A stretch of 64,000 bases of DNA. It comes from Dipylidium caninum. Its lineage: Eukaryota > Platyhelminthes > Cestoda > Cyclophyllidea > Dipylidiidae. A program made the translations under genes and the position numbers. Below the pieces are notes generated by a model. The model had not been told where the DNA came from and did not search any database. It was given only the letters and a program-made list of their open reading frames with translations. Location: contig QEYB01001327.1 of NCBI GenBank assembly GCA_017562135.1, forward strand, positions 1 to 64,000. The letters are read 5' to 3'. The stretch's first letter is position 1. Each line of letters opens with the position of its first letter. This document shows, piece by piece, positions 49,289-60,290 of this stretch.

Positions 49289-50752
49289 TTAATCCGAAAA
49301 TACGTTCACACTTTCAGAAGAGCGATTTGACTTACCCCAATCTATCTTGAAGACCGCAAAGCCCGACATCCATTTATCCAAATATGAGCATGCGAGGTAA
49401 TCAATAGGTTTTCTTTTCCTCACTTCTATTGTGAAATTCACAAAGTTGTCGTCTGTACTGTTTCCTGCAAGAAGACCAATCAAGAGGAATTGGAGGTGTC
49501 ATTAACATAGAAATGTATAGACTCCAAATGACAATGATGCGTCCCTTTTAACTTACTGAAGCTGACGATTTCCTCATATTTATCCGCATTATTTTCAACG
49601 GTACCTCGGGAAGCAGCATAAACTCGGGATGGAGTGTTTCTCACCGCTATACCAATCTAGGCAAACCCAAAGTCAATAAGAGTACTTAAGGTGCAGGGGA
49701 ACCGGATATGGTAGTTATGGTTATCGAGGCCTATCCTGATTGTAGACTTACCCACTTAGTCTTAACATAGTATCTGCACGTGACTGTAGCCGTATCCTTG
49801 TTCGTAGCGTCGATGAAGAAAGAATCATCCGGATGCATAATGAGGCCTTGAAATGTGAAGACGGTTAGTCATTTGTGGTAAGACAAGCAATGGAAATGGG
49901 TAGGTTACATTTAAGACGGCTCACCAACACCCGAGGTTCTCCACACTCCGTTAGGGAATACAGCGACAGAAATCGGAATATTTGAAATGTCTTTAGAGTA
50001 GAAGAAAATCCATGACATATCTTGGCGGATAAGGCCGGTCATTTGAACTGCTGCGCGCAACTCAGTAACTATGAAAGCAGCGGAGAAAAGAAAGACTTTT
50101 ATCTTTTCCAAGAGTATAGGGCAGGCATGGTGCTAGTGGCGCATGCGACAAGCATGTAGGTGAGAAATGGGCTTGAACGTACCCTGAATGTAGGAACAAT
50201 TGAAATGTTCGTTGGAACATTCTCTATCCTTTATTTCAGTGCAGTTTGGCAAATTAGACAAGATATAGACACAAAGAGCCTAGATGAGAAAGCGGAAATA
50301 GCATGCCAGTATTGAAAGCAAAGGACACCTTAATGAGGGGCATTCAATTTACGTGGTACTCGCCGGGGAGGGAGAAATTAATGGAAAAAGTGCTGTTGAT
50401 TGGGCCGCTCACGATTCTGCTTTCATTTCTTACATTTGTGAGCTTTGCCAATTTGCCATCTGAAAAATAGGATTGAAACAGAGTCATTTACATTGCTCTT
50501 TGCCATGTGATATTTTAAAATTGGCCCCCGTCCACCTCCAGGTCTTTCTGCTGTCATAACCTCTCCTGCATCCATTAATCACAAGATAAATGTACAATAG
50601 ATTGTGTTCTACGTACCATAAACTACCGATCGTGGTGTTAAGGAAAAGGTGTTAAATGAATACGCCATATACTATGGAAAGGAGCGTGGACTCCACTCAC
50701 TTGCGTGCACGCAAATGTTGGCTAAGAAGAAGAGTGCGGCTCCTGTTAGCAT
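49289..50752 (-). CDS. Copy C: intact secreted Cys-rich glycoprotein, GP50-like (tentative)
   Basis: Seven coding exons: 50701-50752, 50353-50459, 50183-50279, 49925-50068, 49752-49846, 49557-49656 and 49289-49464 (52, 107, 97, 144, 95, 100 and 176 nt; 771 nt, 256 residues). All introns are GT-AG, and the six between these exons are 73-241 nt. Residues 1-17 (MLTGAALFFLANICVHA) form a signal peptide. The mature part has six cysteines, including FNCSYIQ, VTCRYY and LACSYL pairs typical of an Ig-like or similar beta fold, and seven N-glycosylation sequons. The middle contains IPISVAVFPNGVW; the last exon has DYLACSY and KIDWG. No C-terminal membrane segment is seen, so a secreted product is expected unless another terminal exon adds an anchor. 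The GP50 likeness is from memory and unverified; real GP50 is reported to be GPI-anchored, which is not seen here. Confidence 0.85.
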
Positions 50753-50790
50753 TTGTCGCGCAGTCTAGGTCTCCACCTAGTGTGCTTTCC

Positions 50791-50833
50791 ATTTATCCTG
50801 TCTGAACTAGATCAGCACCTGAATTCGCATTGG
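50791..50833 (-). promoter_or_regulatory. Putative CCAAT plus ATAAAT core promoter of copy C
   Basis: On the minus strand CCAAT starts at 50833, in the context ACCAATGCGAATTC. ATAAAT starts at 50796 within ACAGGATAAATGGAAAGC. The start codon is at 50752. The spacings of 37 and 44 nt are the same as in copies B and D, and the two motif contexts are nearly identical to those of copy D. Confidence 0.6.
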
Positions 50834-51165
50834 TCCTCATTTCGATAACTGTATCGACGCACGCTTCGTCATGAGTCTAGACACAGGATGAACCTGCGTA
50901 CTCACTTGTAATTCACCCATTCTGCTTACTTTCCGCTTTCTGCCGGCGTACAGTAAGGCACAACCAGACGAATCCATTCCCATCCGGCCGCATTTTTCCA
51001 ACTTGCTTCAATTCCACCAACCATGGGGAAGAGACGGTGTCCACACATATCGACAACCTGTCACCTACACTCTTACTACTACTCACATGACAGTTGGCAA
51101 TTTTATGAAATGCAGCCCTTGCGCATGTTGATATAATTGTCTATGAAGCAGGTCGACCTGCCGCA
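50834..51165. other. Intergenic stretch upstream of copy C, nothing supported
   Basis: Beyond the promoter-proximal conserved block I see no exon or repeat copy that can be placed here. Confidence 0.45.
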
Positions 51166-51169
51166 CTGT

Positions 51170-51310
51170 CTCGATGGGGTCGTAAACGCACTCTCATATA
51201 ACAGAGATGCAAGGTTCAATGTGGTGACCCTATTACCTTGGAAACAGTCTTCAGTCTACTTGAAATATTCTCTTTTTAGTGGCATTTGCTTCTCTTGGCA
51301 TCCACCAGAA
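51170..51310 (-). repeat. R1 dispersed repeat, inverted copy
   Basis: Read on the minus strand it has AGAGAATATTTCAAGTAGAC, CTGTTTCCAAGG, then ATATGAGAGTGCGTTTACGA followed by CCCCAT (51177-51205). The order is that of the copy at 55.66-55.80 kb. Its orientation is opposite to most R1 copies. Confidence 0.65.
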
Positions 51311-53218
51311 GAAACTGCACCCAACGAGTGTCAATGTCAGCCAGACAAGCTAGAAGCGATAGAGCATGTGAAAGGAAGGACGAGGAAAAGGAAAAGTTAG
51401 CAAAGAGAGAAATAATACATTTCTTTGACAAGTTTGCATGCTACATTTACATGAGCAAGTGAAACACTCCGCAAATCAGCGTTTTGCTGAACCTCGCAGA
51501 TTAAGGTTCCTGTCACTTTGCCTTTCCGGAGATGTTCCGCACAATAACCTCTGCATCGTCAGGGAAGCTACCCTCCGACCAATCTAATCTCATTTAATTC
51601 CCATTCCAATCCGTTCTCTCACTTCCTTGCACTGTGTAAAGCAATTCATTAGCCTTCATTCGGATGTGATATTACTGTCACCTCTCAATGGCTTCACTTT
51701 ACAGCACTATATGAATACGCTTTGTAACTAAATTCCTTGTCGCAATATGGCTAATGGGTGGAAATTCTTCAGTGTACCATGGGATGTCCTATGGGGAGGC
51801 GTTGTCCATTGTTCTCACTGAGACGTGGCTCTCTAAAGTGCCAGACATTTTATTGCATGTTGCTAGGACACCTTTAGAGAACCAGATGACCTCATTATGG
51901 TTACGCGTTGTGCGATACTTGGTGCTGACACGCTAAAACCAGCTCAAATAGGGCGAGCCATGTGATTCTGTGGCCCTGCTATACGGACGCTAAACATTTG
52001 TGTCGCTTGGTTAATTGAACCACCGAAGTTTATAACTACCTTCTTTACCTACTTTCTAAGTTGTGAGGCAGTCATTTAGCAATGTCTGGTCTGTCGTTGG
52101 ATGAGGAGAGTGGTATAGCCAGCTGATGATGGAATTTGGGTTTGGATGTCCATATTCGTCAGCTGCGGAGACCATGTACACCAAACGATTGCTATTCAAA
52201 TTCGTGGGTTTCCGTAAAAATGACCTATTACGTTACCGTTATGTTGTCGAGGTTAAGTCATTTCTTAGCAACGTGTGAAAAGCTTAAGTCGCTTGATTAA
52301 ACCTCATGTTATTTATTCTGTTGAAGGTCTGCCAAGTATCCAGTATCTTGGCAGACATCACGTGCCCCTATTTGTGAGGCGAGACTGACAGCACTGTTGT
52401 CCTGCTGTCTGCAGCCATACCATGAGTGAGAACAGTGGGACAGAAATTTTGATAAAGTTATTACATTGTTCCTTATTATGACCCCTATTGGGGTGAATCT
52501 GACACTAATTAACACGACTCTTCTCCTGCTGTGCATCCTCCCTGCCCACCATTACTGTTACCCACAAACTTCTTTGCGTCACTAATTACCTGATCATAGT
52601 CAAGTTTGGAGTCTACTTATAGCACCATCAGCAGATCCGGAGAGTGAATTTAACTGATGACAGTGGAAAAGATAGGTAGGATTCAGCTCATTGCTTATTC
52701 CATTCCTAGAGGTAGTTTAGCATTAGTCCGGTGCGCAGAAAACATCAGCTTTGAATTTTAATATCTATGCCAGTTCCCAGCGTTCTCTAAAGATTGTGTC
52801 CCGCAATCTTGTTCCCCAAATGACCGCATTTGCACGCTGCTGTCTGTGTATACGCAACACTCGTAGCAGATTCACTGAGGCAGACGTGAATGCGCACGAC
52901 ACATAACGCGAACACGCGTGGAGGTACGCAGATGCGAGGGGAAGAATGAGAGTCACGAATGAAATGGAGCAGATTCGACCTCGGTTGCTAAACTGTGCGC
53001 TAAATGCGTTGTCACTTCCGGTTGTTAAGGCAGTGGTCTAGTTGGATTAATGGGTAAATACAGTTACTAGAGGTAGCCGCGTTAACAAAGCAATTTAGGC
53101 ACCCAAAACGCCAATCTGTTAAGGCCTCAGTGGACAATAAGGAGAACTGTCTATCTTACCTGCATTGTACGTCATCCAGAGTCGATTATTCTTCAACTGA
53201 TAGAAGTAACAAGGAATT
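51311..53218. other. Intergenic stretch, nothing supported
   Basis: Short frames only. No paired splice sites, family exons or repeats were recognised. Confidence 0.5.
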
Positions 53219-54445
53219 TTAGATTTCATTCAATAACTTTAAATCTTTTCCTTGATTTACAATATGGCAACTCGCGATCAGATCATCAAACATTGTCATC
53301 AAAAGAGAAGTCTTCCTCTCATCTCCGGTTAAACTGACAAAACTTATCCCTGTGGATGAACTTGGAAAGGCGGTATGCCACCCAACACTTAAACTTGCAT
53401 TCCCGCCATTATCGTGTTGGTTTTGCAAAAATGACGGCAATATTAGTATACTCAACGCTTTGGTGGTTGTGGTGGTGGTAGGGTTGGTGGTGTCGGTGCC
53501 ATGACTGTTTAATACAACCCTCGAAAATGGTGGGTTAAAGGTACCCATATTCATAGTCAAGGAAAAGTTTTGACTGAAGATTGATGGATGCTGTAGACTC
53601 ATGACCTGCAGGCAAATGAATGCAGCAATGACGTCTGATTCGAGTAAACAGTGAGCCTTTAGACGCACCACGATGCGCCTCAAGCCTGCTGAAGCAATTG
53701 CCTGGAAGACTGTCGAACATCGGGTGATTCAAGACAGTCTCAACCGCATAGAGGAGACATAGAAAGCTCAATCCGTTCATCATGCAGTAGACAAATGTCT
53801 TCAATTTTCACGTCAGAATTATCATTTCCCATACCTCTCAGATACTAACACTGCTCTTGAGGATAGCGAAACCTTGATCTTCCTACTGCCTAATCACAAG
53901 TAATTAAAATGTGCACAGTTGTACAACCTACTTTCCTCAAACTCTTTCATTCAATTGGCTCTTTTCACAATCCAACACACCTCACCTCATCGTCCTCGCA
54001 CCCGAGACGATACGTGGACGTTCAACTGTGAAATGCCAGACAGGTGCTTGTATTGACAAAAGTGAACTTGTCCCATTGGTAATTGCGACCCCTCCCTAGG
54101 CTGAAACTGCCCTTTGAAGACCGAAAACAAAGACAGCTCCGTCACTCAGTCTCTGTATTTTCAGAATTTCTTCTTCCTCGCCACTAAAGTGAAAATTTTC
54201 CCAGTACAAGCAAGTTTCAATCTCGCCAACTGCAGTTCCCATTAAGCGCACATTAAATGTACGTCTCTTTGCGTTTACTTGCACTCTCTCATTGAGTACC
54301 ATCTTCGACGGTGTGGCAAGTGAGGATAGTGGTATTGAGGAGTGTTGGGCGAATGCGTAGAATACTGTGGAAAGAAGCCAGGGTGCCACTCACTTGCATA
54401 CCGGCAGTTGTAAACGAAGAAGGGAAGTGACGCTTCTCTCAGCAT
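53219..54445 (-). CDS. Copy E: diverged family member with a conserved signal-peptide exon
   Basis: The first exon is 54394-54445: 52 nt, MLREASLPFFVYNCRYA, donor GCAA-GTGAGT. Length, phase and donor are those of copies B, C and D, and MLREA is shared with copy D. A downstream frame in the matching phase runs to a stop at 54096 and includes RTFNVRLMGTAVGEIETCLY, which aligns with the exon 1-2 junction pattern STFSINFSLPGEYHALCVY. The nearest in-phase acceptor would leave an intron of only 29 nt; another in-phase CAG lies further in. A second open frame at 53219-53683 contains SLLMTMFDDLIASCHIVNQG, loosely like the TIEVRKRKPIDYLACSY region of exon 6, after an ACC-repeat segment. The first exon is convincing; the rest of the model is uncertain and may be decayed. 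Confidence 0.4.
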
Positions 54446-55004
54446 TAATAGTGCAGCCTAACTTTAAGAGGACAGGGAAATTTGCATTTCTTTTTCATCT
54501 CCACATCTGTTTCGAACTTCATCCTTCTTTATGTGGTACAAACAAAGGGCAGAAGACGGCAACACGCGTTGTTGCTCAGTTTGCTTGTGAAGCCGGTGGC
54601 AACGTCTGTGATGCAACAACAGAGGTTCTACTTGGAGATCGGTTAGTAACTTCCGGTAATTCCGCATTCACCCACGTGGGTGAAAACACCATGAGTATCA
54701 CGACTCGATAGGGCACAACATGGTGTGCAGCAATTTAGGCTCTACAAACTACCAAACTAAGAAGATGACAGTTGGCTTTAAATGCATGTGCCATGTCGAG
54801 AACAGTCACCTGCAATGCCATATTCTTCTACACTCAGAAATAACGTTGATTCCCTGACTGAGGAAATCATACAACATCTTCCCTTCCTCCTCGAATGGGG
54901 AAACTCGCCAGAGTTCATTTTGCATAAAGATAGATAAAGCAACTTATTATATCGTCTGCCAACCCATATCGTGGAGTGATTTCCACTGGCAATCAGAATA
55001 TAAA

Positions 55005-55380
55005 ACGACTGTTGGACTTCAAAGTATATTCAAATCGAACTTAGTCAAGTGTTTGGCCTACTTTTTCACATTTAAAATCTACCAAACGAGCGTGCATGTA
55101 AATACATAAACCAATAAGCAAACAAATAAGGGAGTTAATAGACGATTAAAAAGATGAGCAAACCCCTCATGTTTTCTTGAAAGAGCAGTAATTCTAGCTT
55201 ACAATAATGAGTATGGTTATTCTACCATGCTGGATAATGCGAGCCAGTGGTGTCCATGTAATGTCGACTGAAATGCAAGACATTAATATTGTTGAGTTCT
55301 ACGTTACCGATGCTACTTGAAGCAGTTTCCATGGGGAGAAGACGGTACCATTGAAAGCACTCGTCGCCCTGCCTACAAGC
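55005..55380 (+). repeat. R3 dispersed repeat, long form
   Basis: This contains AAGCAAACAAATAAGGGAGT, CATGCTGGATAATGCGAG, and then AAGCAGTTTCCATGGGGAGA, GACGGTACCATTGAAAGC and a TACAAGCACACTT end. The right half is matched by 58150-58365 (TATGCGAGTCAG, GGTATTACCATTAAGCG, GCAGTCGCACTT). A GAAGCAGTTTCGATGGAGAT fragment of it occurs at about 59833. Confidence 0.55.
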
Positions 55381-55654
55381 ACACTTAAATCGGCCTTATT
55401 CCTCCTCTCCTTCTTTTGACACAAGGACCCTGTCTAGCACCGATTTTATGAAGGTCTGCGGTGTCCATGTAAGTACAACGAATAAACTCACCTAACATAC
55501 GTAGAGCTGCTTTTTCTTTTCCTTTTTCCTCGTAACTCCTCCTTCTGCTTCTTCTTTCCTTTTCCACAATCTTTTCGTTCATTTCCTTCATCGCTCCCAC
55601 ATTGCGTGGTTGACATTGTTACTCGTCACGTCGTACTGATCGTAGTATGTGCAA
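55381..55654. other. Spacer, nothing supported
   Basis: A purine/pyrimidine-skewed stretch with only a lysine/arginine/glutamate-rich minus-strand frame (55385-55600), which is typical of skewed composition. Confidence 0.4.
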
Positions 55655-55800
55655 CAGGAAATGAACGCAGCCAAAGGAGAATATTTCAAGTGGACCGAGG
55701 TCTGTTTCCGCGGCCAAAAGGTCGCCATCGGCTGATTCACAACACTCTCATGCGAGAGTGCCGTTATGGTCTCGTAATGCCAATGCTCCAACCTGTCAGA
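55655..55800 (+). repeat. R1 dispersed repeat
   Basis: This begins GGAAATGAACGCAGCCAAAG, continues GAGAATATTTCAAGTGGACC, GGTCTGTTTCCGCGGCCAAA and AGGTCGCCATCGGCTGATTC, and ends ACTCTCATGCGAGAGTGCCG then GTCTCGTAATGCC. It is the most complete example of the left part of R1. Confidence 0.75.
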
Positions 55801-56880
55801 AGTCATTCGCCTGTCACGTGAACATATGCAGCGGAGGGAACTTCGGAAGAGTAGTGATGGGACTTCCCACGTGCACGTGTGGCATTATGCAGTACACATT
55901 TGGTTAGAAAGGTTGTTGCAATGAAGAAAATGTTCGTCTGCTACTTCTGTCCCGATACCGCCGTCTAGAAGCGCTGTCTTCTTTACACAAGGCAACCCTC
56001 CCACCAATCTCATCGTATGCTGTCCTACCAGCTACTGTAAAGAAGACTTCTAGGTGAGCTCCTGTGTAATGCCAAACACTATGCTGGCAATTATGAAACG
56101 AGCGTTTTCCTCTTGACTGTGTTCAGCTCTGACTGAGTCCGGTACATTGCACCGTGCGCTCGATATTATCTTTTCAAAATTTTAAAGGCTTTCAACTCAC
56201 GCAATTGAAAAGGCGCCTCGTGTTTGCGTCCTAAGTTTATTTTGATCGCCGTTGAAACCAGATGGCAACAAGACGCAATTTACATCTACTTTTCTTTTGT
56301 ACCAGTTCAAATTAAATCATATTGCGGCTCACTCTTTGAGAAAATTTGATGAGGAACTCTGTGATGGATCCACTAATGTGACAGATGCAAGATATTAACA
56401 GCAAAATTTCCGTTCTCACTGGCCCATTTTGAGAAGAAGGAAGGATTAGCTACGAGCGTGGAATCCTATCCACACGCAAACCGGCCATCCATTCGGTTGA
56501 TGAAACGTCGAGAGGATGCTGGCAATCGAAATAGGGGAAAAACATTTGAGGTAAATGTTCCATATGCACTCGACTGGTGCTAGACTACCTTTTGGGCTAC
56601 CAGGGACAATAAGCCAAATCCCTTAGATAACTCCACTCATCTCTACGTAAAATGTATACTCTGGTCGCAGGAATGTGGCCTCAGGTAGGCTGTGAACTTG
56701 TCATAAGTGGCGAAGAGAGGTATGCTGACAAAGAAATGGTGAAGAAAGATGATTCAAATATGAGGAGAAGGAGGAGGAGGAGGCAAAGAGGCTTGTCAAA
56801 TGGTGTCATAGTATTCGCAAGAAGGATCAACATAGAGCGACGTGGAATGATTTTATCAAAGCTCCCATCTCTCCTTTCTC
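55801..56880. other. Intergenic stretch, nothing firmly supported
   Basis: No exon or repeat copy is placed with confidence. An open frame begins at 56652 and runs into the exon-like block listed at 56898; its arginine-rich run (56763-56790) comes from a GGA/GAA microsatellite-like stretch. Confidence 0.4.
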
Positions 56881-56897
56881 ACTCGCGGAGCAGGGCA

Positions 56898-57020
56898 ACA
56901 CAGCTGTCAGTCGTTCATGAAGAGGACCTTGTCGCATATGTTCAACAAGATACACACAGTGAAGTCGAAACATGTGACAATATGGCATTTGATTTGGACA
57001 ACGTCAAGACTATTAGAAGT
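56898..57020 (+). CDS. Possible diverged exon-4-like segment
   Basis: After a CAACACAG acceptor-like site, an open block runs to the donor AGAAGT-GTGAGT. It contains LVAYVQQDTHSEVETCDNMA, which resembles the exon 4 core of the family (FYIYARHKEMVKVTCRYR) in the spacing of aromatic, valine and T-C residues. No other exons could be joined in phase. If real, it belongs to a distant plus-strand member overlapping the copy F neighbourhood. Confidence 0.2.
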
Positions 57021-57236
57021 GTGAGTTTACGAATAAACTACAAGGTTGTCAGAGCAAAGGATTGATGTACATGGTCCAGGCAGCTGATGAATATGAGAAT
57101 AAATACCCAAACACTATTCTCCAATCGATTATACAACTGTCCCTCACAGACAGTTGACAAGGGATCACCGGCTGACTGCCTCACCATCCCAGACGCCTTT
57201 AATTCAGTTCACTAGGGCAGGAAGGGAGGCTATGCT

Positions 57237-57883
57237 TTAAATGGAGAGTCTACTGTACCACACCACCTCTTCCGATTTGCGTTGGTGGTGGTGTGCATCC
57301 AACACGCATCGAACAACGTACAATAGCAACGACAACTCTCGCAAGCTGGAGATATCTTCATAACACAAAATCCAGCGTTTGGCGATTTGGAGAGCTGCAG
57401 GCTTTGTAACTACCACTTCAAAGACAGAGGGTTGTCGCAAATAGTCTTTCCAGACGCCATCCAATGGTAGGTTGCCACTCATCAGTCCATCCTTTTTACT
57501 GAAACACAAACTAGTAGAAGCCAACCAATTGGCCATTCACTAGTGAGAAGAGTGAGAGATTTGCTTAAGAAGTCGCACACGTAGGTACAACGATCTTGCC
57601 TTTCACTAATACTATTTGTCCGCCACGTGGGTAGCGCCGTAATCGATGCCAGGTGGAGAGAGCCTTGAACTGCAGATCACAATGGGAAGGAGTGTAGGGA
57701 ATGGGACGACTGGCTCACTTTGAATGTCAGTTGACTGGAAGACGCGCGGAGGAAACCCTCGTACCTCACTGTACTTGCCTGTGAAAGCTTTTCACATGTG
57801 GGCAGATAATCAGTGATGGCCATGTTGATTTTAAAACGCAGATGTGCCGAACTACATGCAGCCTTCCTAGGCCACGGTGTCAT
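57237..57883 (-). CDS. Copy F: possible diverged family member, partial
   Basis: Two minus-strand blocks recall family exons. The block 57677-57883 reads AHLRFKINMAITDYLPTCEK and may end at a GTGAGG donor, similar to the exon 1-2 pattern. The block below 57519, after the acceptor TTGTGTTTCAG, reads GNLPLDGVWKDYLRQPSVFE followed by VVVTKPAALQIAKRWILCYE. That is similar to exon 3 joined directly to exon 4 in copy C (FPNGVW..., FFIDATNKDTATVTCRY). The frame then stays open to a stop at 57237. No signal exon was found. It may be a distant paralogue or a decayed copy; alignment by eye only. Confidence 0.3.
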
Positions 57884-58149
57884 TTATCCTCCCTTCCGAC
57901 GTGGAACATCACATCAACTCTAAATGGTTTCAAACGACTTGTCACACAAACAGGACTTGATAAATGCTGACCTGCAACTTATTCAAGTGTACAGTGTCCC
58001 TACTTTGTGGTCTATGATCTGCTATTTGGAGCCAAAAATGATAACTAACTCGAGAAACGAGCCACTAAAAATAATAAATTGCTGCAAAGAAAATCAGAAC
58101 TCCAGTGACTCAGCTGAGTTAGAATGAACTCCACCTTAAAAGAAGAAAA

Positions 58150-58365
58150 ATTTCTCTCCATTTCCGGAGTATGCGAGTCAGTTATACCTCTCACGACCGT
58201 CTGCTGAGAGGTGCATAAGTAAATTGGAGGAAGGCGTGAGGCGCAATGGGAAAATTAATTTGATTTCCAAGTCATCGGTGCTCCTAGAAGACGTTTGAAG
58301 GGGATGAGGTATTACCATTAAGCGTACCTATAGCGTTCATCTGCAGTCGCACTTAGGACGACATT
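58150..58365 (+). repeat. R3 right-half copy
   Basis: It matches the right half of the long R3 form at 55.2-55.38 kb: TATGCGAGTCAG, a GACG/GGGGATGAGGTATTACCATT stretch and CTGCAGTCGCACTT in the same order. Confidence 0.45.
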
Positions 58366-58686
58366 TTGTCAGTCCTCCTCGGCTACACTTTAATTAGTCG
58401 GCGCAACCTCGAAGAAAGCAGATGTTAGTCGCAGTGTACACGCTTTATGGTAAATGACTTCTGTGCGCTTGACTCTTAGCAGAATATTTTGCCGAATGCA
58501 ACAAGTAATAGGTCTCTAAGCAAATGTCCAATTTGCTCTCACCAAAGTAGGCTTCGAAGTTGTCACTAATGGAGGAGAGGACTTTGAAAACAGCATTTGT
58601 GAGGAGAGGGAATTCAACAAGTTCATTATTTTTACGCCATCACTGGTCAACATAATATTACTTCATCATTCACTAGTACTATCTTT

Positions 58687-58925
58687 ATTTTGCGATAGTT
58701 CGGAAGCAAGGGGAGAAATGTTGTGTCTGTCCTCGTCGAAGCGCGCTATCTCACAACCGGTAGGCTGCAAATGTATGGATACTGTGTGAAATAGTGAAAT
58801 GACAACCGTCTAACTAAGGGGAAAGTCTTGGTGAAAATAAGAGGCATGAATTTGTTTGGATCGAGTAATTTGACGAAGACAGACAAGATGACATGAACTC
58901 CAGTGGTTGGGATTCAAACAATGAC
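58687..58925 (-). pseudogene. Relic of the copy C 3' flank
   Basis: The plus-strand text resembles 49069-49240, the 3' flank of copy C, in the same orientation. Shared pieces are TATTTTGYGATA, TTGYGTCYGT, TCGTCG and GTGAAAATAA in order. The corresponding exon 6 is not found at the expected place, where an R2 copy (59.03 kb) now lies. The piece is therefore read as the end of a deleted minus-strand copy. Confidence 0.3.
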
Positions 58926-59024
58926 TTCCATTGCCGGATGATCAGGTAATTGATTTTACGTACACATGCATCTAAAAGTCCATAGTCAACGAAACTTTGC
59001 TATTACAGTGCCAGCAAAGTGATA

Positions 59025-59150
59025 TTTGCCATTAAAATGGGTTGACTAGTTGAAGACCTCGTGTTTGGCCTCTTGACACCATCTAATGGGCAAACAATTC
59101 CATTCGCCATTGCACAACAACCTACCCAGAGGTCATATTGACGGGTACAT
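59025..59150 (-). repeat. R2 dispersed repeat, inverted copy
   Basis: On the minus strand it reads GTTGTTGTGCAATGGCGAAT, GGAATTGTTTGCC, GGTGTCAAGAGGCCAA, CACGAGG and then GTCAACCCATTTTAATGGC. It matches 47317-47450 over its whole length. Confidence 0.7.
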
Positions 59151-60139
59151 CGTGCCACCGTATTTAACGATAATGGCGTGAGAGTAGTCACATGAAAAGT
59201 AGAAAGCTACATCGACGGTAGCAACGTCATCACTCTATGCCAGGTTGTTGGATCTTGGAAGCGTAAAGGACCACAAGTGCAGACGGTTAATCGTTCAATC
59301 AATTACCTTTTGTGTCTATTTGCCTATCCAAGTTCTTACAATATGTAGCTGCCATTTTAGCACAAATCTCTAATGAAACTTGGTGCCGTGAATACTAACA
59401 CTGCCTTCAATTTGTGGCCTCGCATGCCCCCAACATACTACACAAAGAGAGGGAGGAAGGCCAAAATAAATTGTTGTGGAGGTATTTTAGAACTTCTTCG
59501 AAGCCATGGTAATCGTGTTCAGTTAAAGTGGAGAGTATCAAGATCATTGGGCAGGTATAAGCTTCAGTGTGTACATTGGGCGTTGAGATAACTGGGGACG
59601 TATGTTGTACATAAGGGCGCACTTTCTTGCAGTGAGTTGAATCGACATCAAAGCCTATCGTCTTCTATGCACGCAGGTCCTGCCTCCCAGTGCAACTCGG
59701 GTCTTTTAATCTGTCTATTTGTTTAACTTTATCGTAGAGTTGCCTGTCGTCTGTTAAAAGGGCCATAAGTAAATTCGAGAGGGGTCAGATGTGGACGAGT
59801 GACATGTGACCACAAGGTCATCTCTACTCCGAGAAGCAGTTTCGATGGAGATACCGCGGCACAATTACTGGAATCTTCCATTTACATGCACACAGCCTCT
59901 TCTTGCGCAACACGTGAAACAGGTGCTCGGCTACTGGCAGTTTGTGGAAGTTGAGTTGTTTAGAGTGGTGGAAGTGTTCATGCTATTTCAACATGTGAAC
60001 TCGTCAACTATACATGTCACCTGTTCTTTGTCAACTTTCCTTCTTGCTTCTACTCCCTTTGTTTATCGTTCCCTTTTACTTAGTCAGTCGCTTTTAGCTT
60101 ACAAGGGTGACATCGACACCCCCTAAGTGCTATTATTTG
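59151..60139. other. Intergenic stretch, nothing supported
   Basis: Short frames only, apart from an R3-like fragment near 59833. Confidence 0.45.
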
Positions 60140-60290
60140 TAAGGATTCCAACGAAGAATAAATGATGCGCAAAGAGATGACTTTGAATGGGCTGAGGGTT
60201 GTTGCTGCGGACACCGGATACCCATCGGCTCTCCCACCACGCCGACATGCGAGAGTTCACTTACGGCCTCATAACTTCAATGCTCCTGGC
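60140..60290 (+). repeat. R1 dispersed repeat
   Basis: It shows GCGCAAAGAGATGACTTTGA, GGTTGTTGCTGCGG, CCATCGGCT and the end GACATGCGAGAGTTCACTTA then CGGCCTCATAAC (60246-60275), in the order of the 55.66 kb copy. Confidence 0.65.

Noticed and set aside
53460..53505. TGG/GGT-rich stretch as a functional threonine-rich linker
   Set aside because: It is a simple microsatellite and its reading as poly-threonine depends on an uncertain exon of copy E.
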